Part shown: positions 1-9,900 of the stretch, in pieces
Position numbering within the stretch: position 1 is the stretch's first letter
Layout: each line of letters opens with the position of its first letter
NCBI GenBank assembly: GCA_050084985.1
Contig: JBITNC010000001.1
Coordinates: 123,876,001-123,940,000 of the forward strand
Reading direction: 5' to 3'
Source: Nageia nagi
Lineage: Eukaryota; Pinophyta
Length of the DNA stretch: 64,000 nt
Program-made: the position numbers and the translations under genes
The notes under the pieces: model-generated
What the model was told of the DNA's origin: nothing
Database searches by the model: none
What the model saw: only the letters and a program-made list of their open reading frames with translations

Positions 1-647
1 TATGCCAATCTCAAATATCTCCATAGTAAATGTATGAAATGGAAAAACAATAAGTACCCTCCTAGTTAAAATGAATATAAATACTTAAATACAATATTTG
101 ATAAGCTCTAGATTACTTGTACAAATATTTACAAATGTTTCCTCCTCTAGCAATGCCTTGAGTAGAAGATACAACACATAGCCATATAGAGAAGTTATAG
201 AGAAAACTCTAGCAAATTTTCTATTTCAAAATGATAGTATTACATATATGAGGAGTTTCAAGTAAGTTGCAAAAATATCTTAATAGTATACAAGAAAAAT
301 ACAAGAAGAAGAATGGATTAATTCATACAAAATGAGGGATATGATCCATATATCTCTCATGCTTGAGAAAATTAAGTGTTCCACACTCTAAAGACCTACT
401 AATAGTATAAAATCTACCTAGAAGTCAAAAACTCTATAAGGGAAGCCATGTTTTTCATCATAAATATTTGTGATAGTATTAAAATACTCATGTACAAGCA
501 TACGAGGAGTTTAAGGTAGGTAGCTGAAGTAGTTGAAATAAAGAGCTGATAATAGCTATTTGAGGAGAAAAGTATTTAAATATTATGTTTCCCATTTATG
601 TCAAATTCTAAAAAATAATTAAAATTTTAGAACATTATATTACTTCA
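1..647 (-). repeat. 3' LTR of copia A, cut by the window edge
   Basis: Bases 1-647 align end to end with 35371-36011. Both contain shared words such as CAATGCCTTGAGTAGAAGATA and end, in sense orientation, with a start like TGAAGTAATATAATG against TAAAGGATTATAATG. The LTR would be about 1.2 kb, so roughly 580 bases lie left of the window. No protein is expected here. Small insertions, deletions and many transitions separate the copies. Confidence 0.82.
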
Positions 648-660
648 TTTCTCCCCTTAA
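648..660 (-). other. Polypurine tract of copia A
   Basis: On the minus strand this reads TTAAGGGGAGAAA directly before the LTR start. A purine tract here primes plus-strand DNA synthesis in LTR retrotransposons. It fixes the LTR boundary and the element's direction. Confidence 0.75.
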
Positions 661-802
661 TATCAATGATTTGAATGCTAGTTTTATTTTAAAGTTCAAT
701 TAATTGGTATTTTGGTAATACTTTGGTGAATATGTTTAATGGTCTCCAAATATACAAAATTGGAATTCAATTAATCCATCCTCCACTAAGTCTCTCATGA
801 AA

Positions 803-804
<2 letters not shown>

Positions 805-852
<48 letters not shown>
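805..852. repeat. (AT)n microsatellite inside the RNase H sequence
   Basis: About 24 uninterrupted AT dinucleotides. On the minus strand they read as alternating Ile and Tyr in the RNase H frame, exactly where copia proteins carry a KHIDIRYHF-like motif; the frame stays open on both sides. It probably grew from TAT/ATA codons of that motif. Confidence 0.95.
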
Positions 853-854
<2 letters not shown>

Positions 855-1759
855 TATATGAAAAATTGAGTTCTTGGTCCTTAGTCATAGCAATAGTTTT
901 GGTGTTGTCATAGTGAACTTTGATTGGATGGGGAATCTCCATTACCAAGTCTTCAAATAGTTTAGCCATCCAAATGGCTTGACTGCAAGTAGAGGAGGTA
1001 GTAATATACTCTTCTTAAGTATTATATAGAGAAATTATATGATGCTTCTTGCTACTCCATGAGACTAGTGAGTTACCAAAGAAGAAAGAATAACCATATG
1101 TTCTCTTTCTATTATCTTGGCTTCTAGACTCATCTACATCTATCTATGCTTCAAGAGTAATTGAGTTAGTTGCTTTATAGCATAAAGAAAATAATTTTGT
1201 ACCACTAATATACTATAGAATTATTTTGGTGGCTTTCTAATGTGACTCATGTGGTGAATGCATAAATCTAGATACTAAACTTAATGTAAACATAATGTTT
1301 AGTCTTGTAGCTGTGAGATACATTAGGCAACTAACTAAATACTTATACAAGGTTGCATCCAAAAGAGTACTAGAGTCCTCTTTCATTAATTTTCAACCAA
1401 CAACTATGGGTGTACTAATTGGTTTGTAGTCATTCATGGTAAATCTAACCAATAGTTAATCAACATACTTGGTTTGAGTGATGAAAATTCCATTAGATGA
1501 GGGTTTATCTTGCATACATAAGAAGTGTTGTATTTCAACCAAATTATTTATCTCAAACTCATTTACCATATAATTCTTAAATCATTGCACTACAGAAGTA
1601 TAACTACTCATGAAGATAATATCATCAACATATAAACAAATGATGATGAATTTAGAACAACTTGATTTTGTGTATAATGTACCTTCTATTGAGAACCTAT
1701 GATAACCATTATGATGTAATTAGGTTTCAATTCTATAGTACAAAGATCTAAGTGCTTTC

Positions 1760-1801
1760 TTGAGCCTATAAGGATCTTTCTTGAGCCTATAAGGATCTTT
1801 C
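1760..1801 (-). repeat. 21-base in-frame tandem duplication in copia A RT
   Basis: The 21-base unit at 1760-1780 is repeated exactly at 1781-1801. In the RT frame it repeats seven residues (RLKKDPY type) just before the usual KKALYGLKQ region, a block copia RTs carry once. It is a local replication error in a dead gene. Confidence 0.85.
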
Positions 1802-2279
1802 TTTAGTCTATACACTTTATCTTCATTGTCAACAATGGTGAATCCTATTGATCTATCCACATAGACTTCTTATTTCAATTCATCATCCAAGAGGGTTGAT
1901 TTTACATCCATTTGATATACAATAAGTTTAAAATAGGATATAAAAGCAAGAAGAGATATGCCTATATTGTTGGACTTTGAGTGACACTGAGAGGGGGGGG
2001 TGAATCAGTATATATAAAAATAATCAATTTAACCTTCCTAAATAAAGATAGATTAAAAGCCAAAGAAAATTGAGCAAGCACACCAGTACATCACACAACA
2101 CTAGATGTAACGAGGTTCACCAGATTGGATACATCCCTGAAAATGACTGCTTGGACACCAATCCAAATCCAACCATTTAAAGAAAGCTTACAGATTCATA
2201 GCACCAACTATGAAGGGTAGCACCTGTTGAGTATGTGTGATTGAGAAGTGTGATTGTAATTGTTGTCAACAAGATATTG

Positions 2280-3190
2280 ATCGGGTTCCGGAGGATTAAC
2301 TAAGTTCCGAAAGTGAAGCGAGACTGTTTGATCGGGTTTCGGAGGTTTAACTGTGTTCCGGAAGAGAAGTGTGATTGGTTGATCTAGTTCCGGAAGAAAT
2401 GACGTCAGCGATTTCGGGCCTTCACCCAAAACCGGAGTCCGGAAGTGATGAGGTCAGCAAGGAGCGATCAAAGTGCCGGAGCCAGCGAGTAAAACATTCC
2501 GGAAGCAAGAGATGACGTCACGGGGAGAACGATGTTCACATTTGTGAATGGAACCAGGTTCCGGAGACGATGAGGTCAGCAAAGAATAATCAAAGAGCCG
2601 GAGTCAGCGAACAAAGCATTCTGGAATGCAGAAATGAGATCGGCAAAGAGAGATTGAAAAGTTTGGAGACAAAAGTCCGGAGATAAGTGTCCGAAGAAGA
2701 TGACGTTAGCGGTTGGTGTTGAAAAGTCCGGAGAGCCACGCAGAAACATTGGAACTCTCTTCCGGAGTATGAAGATGATGACATCATGCAAGAAGCGTTT
2801 TACTCTACTACCGGAGTCCGGAGATGATGACATCATGGTTAAGTGTTTAAAAGTCCGGAGACAAAGAGTTCGGAGATAAAAGTCCGGAGACAAAAGTCCG
2901 GAGATAAGTGTCCGCAGATGATGACATCATGAGGAAAGAGTGATACTCTATTTCCGGAGTCCGGAAGTGATGACATCATTATGCAGAGTTCAAAAGTCCG
3001 GAAACAAACATCCGGAGGTAAAGATCCGGAAACAAACGTCCGGAGGTAAAGGTCCGGAAATGATGACATCATGCGGAAAGCGTTTTATTCTATTTCCGGA
3101 GTCCGGAGAATGATGACAACACAATATATATAGTAAACATCCGGTAAGCGAGGAAAAGAGTCCGGAATTATCAGAAAAGCTATTATGAAG
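2280..3190 (+). repeat. TCCGGA-rich short-repeat block in solo LTR S
   Basis: The palindrome TCCGGA and close variants recur every few tens of bases, within words such as AAAGTCCGGAGACAAA and GATGATGACATCATG. The latter is itself a palindrome-containing word (TGACATCA-like, resembling bZIP sites). The block lies in U3, upstream of the TATA box. The homologous parts of the copia B LTRs keep the layout, but most CCGG sites there read CTGG or CCAG. A regulatory role is inference. Confidence 0.8.
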
Positions 3191-3477
3191 AAGACAAAGG
3201 GTCCGGAATTGTAAGAAACACCATAGTGAAGAATAAAAGAATCCAGAATTAGCTGAAATTCATGAAGAAAGAGGTATACTTGTCAAAACAACTCTGTTTG
3301 AGAAATAGAGGCGCTCGTCAGTTACAAACAAGGATTCTTTTGATAACGTATAATGACAGGAACAGTTTCTAGGAGGGTTCTTGATGTGTAACGGTTAAGC
3401 ACAGGAATAATGTGAAAAATGGAAAAAAGAAAAGTAGCAGAGAGTTGCAGTGTGAACAGTGTGGAAATGGCAAGAAG

Positions 3478-4010
3478 TTATGATTGCACAGCTCGAGGAG
3501 AGAAGTAGTTGAGATTGCACAGCTCAAGGAGAGTAGAAGTTATGAGTGCACAGCTCGAGGAGAGCAGTAGTTGAGATTGCACAGCTCAAGGAGAGTAGAA
3601 GTTATGAGTGCACAGCTCGAGGAGAGCAGTAGTTGAGATTGCACAGCTCAAGGAGAGTAGAAGTTATGAGTGCACAACTCGAGGAGAGCAGTAGTTGAGA
3701 TTGCACAGCTCAAGGAGAGTAGAAGTTATGAGTACACAGCTCGAGGAGAGCAGTAGTTGAGATTGCACAGCTCGAGGAGAGCAGTAGTTGAGATTGCACA
3801 GCTCAAGGAGAGTAGAAGTTATGAGTGCACAGCTCGAGGAGAGCAGTAGTTGAGATTGCACAGCTCAAGGAGAGTAGAAGTTATGAGTGCACAGCTCGAG
3901 GAGAGTAGTAGTTGAGATTGCACAGCTCAAGGAGAGTAGAAGTTATGAGTGCACAGCTCGAGGAGAGCAGTAGTTGAGATTGCATAGCTCAAGGAGAATG
4001 GTAGGTGTGA
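3478..4010 (+). repeat. 62-base tandem array made of two 31-base halves
   Basis: A unit of about 62 bases repeats roughly eight times. Each unit has two related halves, one with GATTGCACAGCTCAAGGAGA and one with GAGTGCACAGCTCGAGGAGA. The half copies differ at a few fixed places, so a 31-base unit duplicated and diverged before the dimer amplified. The array ends shortly before the TATA box at 4055. There is no coding meaning: the reverse-strand frame through it is only the array translated. Confidence 0.93.
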
Positions 4011-4054
4011 GTTTACAGCTCAAGGTGTAAGTGAAGCAAGAAATGAGATATGAC

Positions 4055-4062
4055 TATATAAG
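4055..4062 (+). promoter_or_regulatory. TATA box of solo LTR S
   Basis: TATATAAG lies after the tandem array and about 690 bases before the LTR end, a plausible U3/R junction. Transcription would run on the plus strand, antisense to copia B. Activity cannot be judged from sequence. Confidence 0.5.
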
Positions 4063-4329
4063 AATTGGTTTTTAAGTGTAAATAAAAAGAAAAAGTAGCG
4101 AAGTGTGTGCAAAGTGTGTGCAGAGTGTGTGAAGAGAAGTGCGAAAAGTAAAATATGAAAACGCTGGTAATCGCATGAATGTGGTGTGCAGAGAAGTGAG
4201 TGAAAGCAAGTGCTGTGTGTAAAGTGAAATATCCGAAGTGTATGAAGTGAGCATTAGAGCTATACCATTGAGGGTCTTCTAGAACAGAATCTTTTCTCCA
4301 TTTGAATGTTCTATCAAGTTGGTGCTTGA

Positions 4330-4530
4330 TAGCTGGAGTTGGTGCTCCAAGCAGTCGGTGCTGCTAATTCTAAAGTGGTAGTTGGTGCTACCCTTCACAG
4401 TTGGTGCTGTGGATTTGAGAGCTGGAGTGGATTTGAGAGCTGGAGTTGGTGCTCCAAGCAGTAGGTGCTGCTATTCTCAAAGTGGTAGTTGGTGCTACCC
4501 TTCACAGTTGGTGCTGTGAATCTATAAGCT
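4330..4530 (+). repeat. About 105-base duplication rich in GTTGGTGCT words
   Basis: The stretch GCTGGAGTTGGTGCTCCAAG followed by a CAGT.GGTGCTGCT word and AGTGGTAGTTGGTGCTACCC occurs twice, about 105 bases apart. The same words, reverse-complemented, form the CACCAACT-rich part of the copia B LTRs near 12190-12250. It lies in the transcribed part of the LTR. Confidence 0.8.
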
Positions 4531-5495
4531 TTCTTTAATGGCTGGATTTGGATTGGTGTCCAAGCAGTCATTTTCGGGGATGTAGCCAAACTGGTGAACC
4601 TCGTTACATCTGGTGTTGTGTGATGTACTGGTGTGCTTGCTCATTTTCTCTAGCTTTTAATCTATCATTATTAAAGAAGATTGGATAGTGATAATTTTTA
4701 TATACACTGATTCACCCCCCCCCTCTCAGTGTCACTCGAAGAACAACAGCACCAACTACCACTTTGCAAATAGCAGCACCTACTGCTTGGAGCACCAACT
4801 CCAGTTCTCAAGCACCCACTTGAGACAACATTCAAAAAGGAGGAAAGAATACAGTTCTAGAAGACCCTCAATGGTCTAGCTCTAATGCTCACTGTTTGAT
4901 CTCTGCACATAGCTCCAAAGTAACATAGTTAAACAATCACTATACTATGTGCATATTCATTTGGTCACTTCACATACTCCTGATACTCCCCTCTTCCACA
5001 CTATCACACCCTTTTCCACACTTCTTCACACTATTACTTCAACTCTCACAACTCTGCTCGCCAATTTTTCCTAAATCTCCAATCCACTCTACACATCCAT
5101 TCCTACAAATCGTTACACATCAAGAAAACCGTTACACATCAAGAAAACCCCTCACAAAACTATTCCTATCATCACACGTTATCAAAAACAAACTGAAAAG
5201 GAATCTTTATTTGTAACTGCTCCTGCACAAAAGAGAGTTCACTAACTTAGATTGCAATTGCTATAACTGATGAATGCTCCTCTTGCTCAAATAGAGTTGT
5301 TCAGATAAGTGTAGCTCTTTCTCCATTGATTTTGGAGATTTGACAGTATCTGCTTATTTAGTTTCGAAATCTTTTCTTCTTCATAATGGTATTTCTGGGT
5401 TTCTCTTGCCTTAGTTCCAAAGTCTCTTTCTTAGTTTCGAAGTCTCTTTCTTTAGCCTAGAGCAATTTACTAGCTTACCAGATGTTTATTGTATA

Positions 5496-5912
5496 CACCA
5501 TGATGTCATCATCTTTAGACTCCGAAAGAGAGTTCTAAGGTATCTGTGTGGCCTTCTAGACTTTTCAACACCAACTACTAATGTCATCTTCTCCAAACTC
5601 CAGAAGTAGAGTAAAACGCTTCCCGTGATGTCCACACCATGATGTCATCATCTCCGAACTTTGGAAGAGAGTTCCAAGGTATCTGCATGACCTTCTGGAC
5701 TTTTCAACACCAACTGCTAACATCATCTTCTCTGGACTCTGAAAGTAGAGTAAAATGCTTCTTGCGATGTCCACACCATGATGTCATCATCTCTAAACTT
5801 TGGAAGAGAGTTCCAAGGTATCTGCGTGACCTTCTGGACTTTTCAACACCAACTATTAACGTCATCTTCTCTGGACTTTGGAAGTAGAGTAAAATGCTTC
5901 CCGTGATGTCTG
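5496..5912 (-). repeat. Three 139-base tandem repeats in the left B LTR
   Basis: Units begin at CACCATGATGTCATCAT at 5496, 5635 and 5774, period 139. Each holds GAGAGTTCCAAGGTATCT-like and TTTTCAACACCAACT-like words. The right LTR has the same three units at 12934, 13073 and 13212, so the array existed before B inserted. Confidence 0.93.
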
Positions 5913-6150
5913 AACTTTTATCTTTAGACTTTTATCTCTAGACTTTTATCTTCGGACTTTTATATCTAGAATTTTATCTCTAAACTTTTATCTTCGGACT
6001 TTTATCTCTGGACTTTTCTCTCTGAACTTTTATCTCCGAACTTTTATCTTCAGACTTTTATCTTTGGACTTTTATCTCTGGACTTTTATCTTTGCACTTT
6101 TATTTCCAGACTTTTATCTTCACACTTTTATCTTTGGACTTTTATTCACC
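5913..6150 (-). repeat. GACTTTTATCTCTG short tandem array, left B LTR
   Basis: A 14-18 base unit of the type GACTTTTATCTCTG recurs about fifteen times with small changes. The partner array in the right LTR is at about 13347-13556 with a different copy number, so it has changed length since insertion. It lies next to the 139-base array, in the upstream part of the LTR in sense orientation. Confidence 0.88.
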
Positions 6151-6574
6151 CCTTGCTGACCTCATCATCTCCAGAACCCGATTTCATTCAAAAATGTGAA
6201 CATCGTTCTTCCTGTGATGTCATCTTCATGCTTCCGGAATGCTCTACTCACTTTCTCTGGAACCCAATTTTTTTCATAACTGTGCTTTCATCATTTTATT
6301 CCAGAATGCTTAATCTACTGACTCTGGCCTTTTTAATCACCCCTTGCTGACCTCATCACTTTCGAGATCTGGTCTTTACTAAAACGTGACTGTCTTATCC
6401 TCCTTGCTGACCTCATCACTTCTGGGATCCGATCTTTACTAAAACATGACTGTCTTATCCTTCGAAACCACTAAAATGTGACTGTCTATCCTCCTTGCTT
6501 ACCTCATCACCTCTGGAACCCGATCTTTACCAAAACCACATGTTGACAACAATGACAATAGCACATGCTCAACA

Positions 6575-6590
6575 ATCTCCCCCTTTGGAA
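6575..6590 (-). other. Polypurine tract of copia B
   Basis: On the minus strand this reads TTCCAAAGGGGGAGAT, immediately followed by the LTR start TGTTGAGCATG. It is the plus-strand primer of the element and confirms that the left LTR is the 3' LTR. Confidence 0.9.
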
Positions 6591-6801
6591 TTATTGGCAA
6601 CACCACTTGATCAGACACCAGCATCGGGACTTTACTCTCCCCCTTTGTCAATAATAACAAAGGGCATTTATAGACTCCCCCTGAGTCCATACATGACATT
6701 CTCAGGAAATCAGTAGTATGCATACAAACACAAGATACACAGAAGCAATATAGGAAGGAAAAAATAAACACTCCCCCTGAGAATGTGACGTCCAGAACTA
6801 G

Positions 6802-7458
6802 CTAATGCTTGGGAAGGACAACTCTGAGCTTGTTTCGAAGATATTCGAAGATGTCTTTGGGCAAAGGCTTTGTAAAGATGTCTGCTACTTGCTCTGTGGT
6901 TGGAACAAAATCCAACTGTACTTCTCCTTGTGCCACTCTTTCTTTTAGAAAGTGATATCTGATTGCTATATGCTTTGTTCATGAGTGCATAACAAGATTT
7001 TTTGATATATTGATTGCACTTGAGTTATCACAAAGAACTGATATGGGCTCGTTAATCTGTATACCAAAATATTTTAGCATCTGCTTCATTCATAGAATCT
7101 GTGTGCAGTAAGAAGTTGCTGCTATATACTCTGCTTCTGCTATAGATAGGGATACTGAATCTTGCTTTTTACTGTGCCAGCCAACAAGATTATTACCCAA
7201 ATAAAATGCTTCTCCACTGGTGCTCTTCCTATCATCCACGCATCCTGCCTAGTCTACATCTGAAAAGGTAGTAAGTGTAAAGTCCTTTCCTCTAGGATAC
7301 CATAAGCCATATTCTACTGTACCTTTGAGATATCTAAATATTCTCTTTACTGCAGTAACATGTGTTTCTTTGGGATTTACTTGAAATCGAGCAACCATAC
7401 ATATTGCTTGAAGAATATCCGGTCTAGTAGCTATCAAATATAATAAACTTCCAATCAT
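6802..7458 (-). pseudogene. Copia B RNase H domain, with stops
   Basis: The minus strand continues from RT with MIGSLLYLIATRPD, then the GCVDDRKSTSGEAF block, SLSIAEAEYIAATS, and CDNSSAINISKN, and ends in ADIFTKPLPKD and a final stop at 6802. RNase H degrades the RNA strand during reverse transcription. Stops occur where Trp is expected (after SDVD, and after TQIL) and where Arg is expected (before TKHIAIRYHF). The copia RNase H acidic residues are otherwise visible. Confidence 0.9.
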
Positions 7459-7467
7459 TGACCTGTA

Positions 7468-8292
7468 TTATGTTTGATCTACTATTGGTGCTTTATCATC
7501 CTTGCTTAATTTGCAGCCTGTTGTCATAGGGGTGCTCACAGGTTTACAGTCTTCCATGGTAAACTTCTTCAGCATCTCCTTAACATACTTGGTTTGAGAA
7601 ATGAACATGCCATTCTTCAACTGATTGATCTGTAGGCTGATAAAAAATGCAAGCTCACCTATCATAGACATCTCAAATTCTGTTTGCATGTTGTCAGTAA
7701 GATTTTTACATAGCTCATTCTTGCTTCCTCCAAAGATTATATCATCTACATAGACAACAATAATTAGCTGATTTTCCTTTTCTAATTTAATGTATAAATT
7801 GCTATCCACCATTCCTTTTCTAAAGCCTTGCTGCTGAAGATATGTATCAAGTCTGGAGTACCATGCTCGAGGTGCCTGTTTTAAACCATACAGAGCCTTC
7901 TTTAGTTTGCATACCAGATTAGGATTCTCTCCCAATTGGAAACCATTTGGCTGTTCAATATAGACTTCTTCCTCAATTTTGCCATTTAGAAAGGCTGATT
8001 TTACATCCATTTGATAAACTTTAAAGTTTTTATACATTGCAAAAGCTAAAAACATGCGAATAGCTTCTAATCTAGCCACAGGTGCAAAAGTTTCTTCAAA
8101 ATCAATTCCTTCAATCCGAGCATATCCCTTGCAAACAAGTCTAGCTTTATTTTGAACCACTATCCCATCTTCATTCGACTTATTACGAAAAATCCACTTT
8201 GTGCCAATCACATTTTTGTTGGCTAGTCTAGGAACGAGTTCCCATGTTTCATTCTTTTCAATTTGAGTGAGTTCTTCCTCCATTGCTTTCAT
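7468..8292 (-). pseudogene. Copia B reverse transcriptase (RVT_2), open over 274 codons
   Basis: One uninterrupted reading frame covers most of the copia [50 protein letters not shown], the [12 protein letters not shown] block, and the catalytic YVDDIIFGG at 7726-7752. The two Asp of YVDD are present. It is the longest frame in the window. It is a domain of a larger gag-pol polyprotein broken at both sides, so the ATG at 8292 is an internal Met, not a real start. Confidence 0.93.
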
Positions 8293-8699
8293 CCAACTTC
8301 CATCTTGGCTAGCTTCTGAGACATTTTTAGGCTCTATAATGGATAGGAGAGAATAGGTGCTTGAAACCCCTCTGTGAGTTTGGATGCCTGTATGAAACTC
8401 ACCGATGATTTGCTCTTGTGGATGATCCTTGTGCCATCTATTTCATGGAGTTTTTGAATTTTCATCTTCTTCCGACCCATTTTCTGAAACACCATTTGAG
8501 TTACATGGTGAATTTGAATCTTTTGGTTTCTTTACTTGTGATTGCTGTACAGGAGGCTTAGATTTGTTTTTATTCTTTTTGTCTTCTTCAATTGAATCTT
8601 GATAGGCAGGAAGATCATCATCATCATTTCTCTTGGGAAAATCTCTTTGCTCATCAACACGAACATCAGTACTATCAACGATTGTTTTTGTCCTTTTAT

Positions 8700-9345
8700 T
8701 GTAGTACCTTTATGCTTTGCTCTTTGAAGAGTAACCAAGAAAGATACCTTCATCAGATCTATCCTCAAACTTTCCTAAATTTTCTTCTATTCTCTTGATA
8801 TAGCATTTACTGCCAAAGATCCTGAAGTGCCTCACTGTAGCTCTTCTTCCAAACCATAATTCATATGGTGTTCTATCCTCATGTGGTTGCATCATACATC
8901 TATTTTGAATATGCACTACAGTATGCACTGCTTCTTTCCAGAACCTATCAACAACCTTGCTTTCTATCAGCATGGTTCGAGCCATTTCTTATACTGCTCT
9001 ATTTTTTCTTTCAACTACTCCATTTTGTTGTGGAGTTCTAGCTGTAGAGAATTATGTTTTAATTTCATGTTGTATGCAAAACTTAGTAAACTCATCAGAA
9101 GTGAACTCACCTCCTCTGTCTGAGCAAAGACATTTAATTCTCCTCTCTATCTGATTTTCTACTTGATTTTTAAATACTTTGAACATTTCAAAAGCTTTAG
9201 ATTTATGTTTCAAAAATTGCACCCAAGTCATTCTTGAATAATCATCTATGAACAGAATAAAATACTTATCTCCATTGAAGCTTTATGTTCTCATTGGTCT
9301 GCATAGGTCAGTGTGTACGATTTCCAATGGTCTGCTTATGTGATA
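8700..9345 (-). pseudogene. Copia B integrase core and C-terminal part
   Basis: Minus-strand blocks read SDRGGEF near 9110, TARTPQQNGVVERKN near 9000-9050, MARTMLIESKVVDRFW, then TPYELWFGRRATVRHFRIFG and GIFLGYSSKSKA. These are the second Asp and the Glu of the DDE triad and the copia-specific end. Stops interrupt the core. Integrase would join the cDNA to host DNA in the nucleus. Confidence 0.9.
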
Positions 9346-9900
9346 TTATTTCACTTTGAACTTTACCTGAGTTTGCTTTCCCCTTTGGCATGAATCACAA
9401 ATATCATTTGCTAGTTTGCTGATACTGGGCATATCTCTTATTGCTCTTTTTGAGCAAATGTTCATCAAGTTTTTAAAATAGATGTGTCCCAATCTCTTAT
9501 GCCATAGCCAATCATCACTCTCCTTACCTAGAAGACATGATCCCTCTGAAATATCTAATAAGGTGTATAAATTGCCACAGGTTCTTGTACCAACTGCTAC
9601 AAGTCTACCACTATTTGCCCTTCGAATCTCACAGCCATGCTTTTTGAAAATTACATCATGTCCTTTGTCACATATTTGACTAACGCTCAACAAATTATGC
9701 TTCAGTCCCATAACAAATAATACCTCTTTGGATCTAATGTTGCTATCATTTATTTTGACTTCCCTTTCCGATAATCTATGTGCCATCATTATTTCCAAAT
9801 CTTACTGACCCACCTTCATATTCCTGTAGTTTTTGAAATTTCTTCTTGTCACCTGTCATGTGACTTGAGCATCCGCTGTCTAATATCCATGGTGATGGTT
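9346..9900 (-). pseudogene. Copia B protease and GAG-pre-integrase
   Basis: The protease reads SPWILDSGCSSHMTG, with the active-site DSG at 9872-9880. After one frameshift near 9790 the frame continues with GLKHNLLSVSQICDKGHDV, then WLWHKRLGHIYFKNL and CDSCQRGKQ, the HHCC zinc site of integrase, all four ligands present. Protease would cut the gag-pol polyprotein. Confidence 0.92.

Larger units (their letters stand above)
661..1967 (-). pseudogene. Copia A reverse transcriptase C-terminal part and RNase H, decayed
   Basis: Minus-strand translation across frames gives a copia RT: YVDDII at about 1614-1634, then the KPISTP region, the SRFMHSP region, and RNase H with VHYDNTKTIAMTKDQ and HFMRDLVEDG near 736-969. 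Stops and frame changes occur throughout. RT and RNase H would copy the element RNA into DNA in a cytoplasmic particle. The reading breaks at 1967, where copia B is inserted, and resumes at 13988. Confidence 0.85.
2225..4748 (+). mobile_element. Solo LTR S, inserted inverted into the copia B LTR
   Basis: Starts TGTTGAGTATGTG and ends GAAGAACAACA, flanked by GCACC at 2220-2224 and 4749-4753. Its two ends are the reverse complements of the ends of the copia B LTR, so it is a related family in opposite orientation. No internal region, PBS or PPT is present, so the rest was lost, probably by LTR-LTR recombination. It has a TATA box at 4055 and two arrays of repeats upstream of it, as an LTR U3 promoter region would. 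It is the youngest layer by nesting. Confidence 0.9.
1968..6574 (-). repeat. 3' LTR of copia B, enlarged by a nested solo LTR
   Basis: Matches the 5' LTR 11937-13982 at both ends and through the body, with mostly transition differences. It is 4607 bases long because solo LTR S (2225-4748) and its duplicated GCACC lie within. Without them it is 2078 bases, against 2046 for the partner. The left end carries a run of G inside CACTGAG-G(n)-TGAATCAG, the same in the partner. Confidence 0.92.

Noticed and set aside
2576-3072. Open frames over the TCCGGA block on the minus strand
   Set aside because: Repeats of the type SPD-LRTF arise from the short tandem units, and the overlapping frames are similar.
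3664-3861. 65-residue minus-strand frame with repeated CNLNYCSP blocks
   Set aside because: It is only the 62-base tandem array translated; there is no start context and no family match.
3478-4010. Regular direct repeats considered as a CRISPR-like array
   Set aside because: The units are contiguous with no unique spacers, and the array lies inside a plant LTR.
4947-5216. 89-residue plus-strand frame, repeated at 12334-12654
   Set aside because: The two frames are the two LTRs of copia B read antisense; the CACACT-rich DNA explains the residues.
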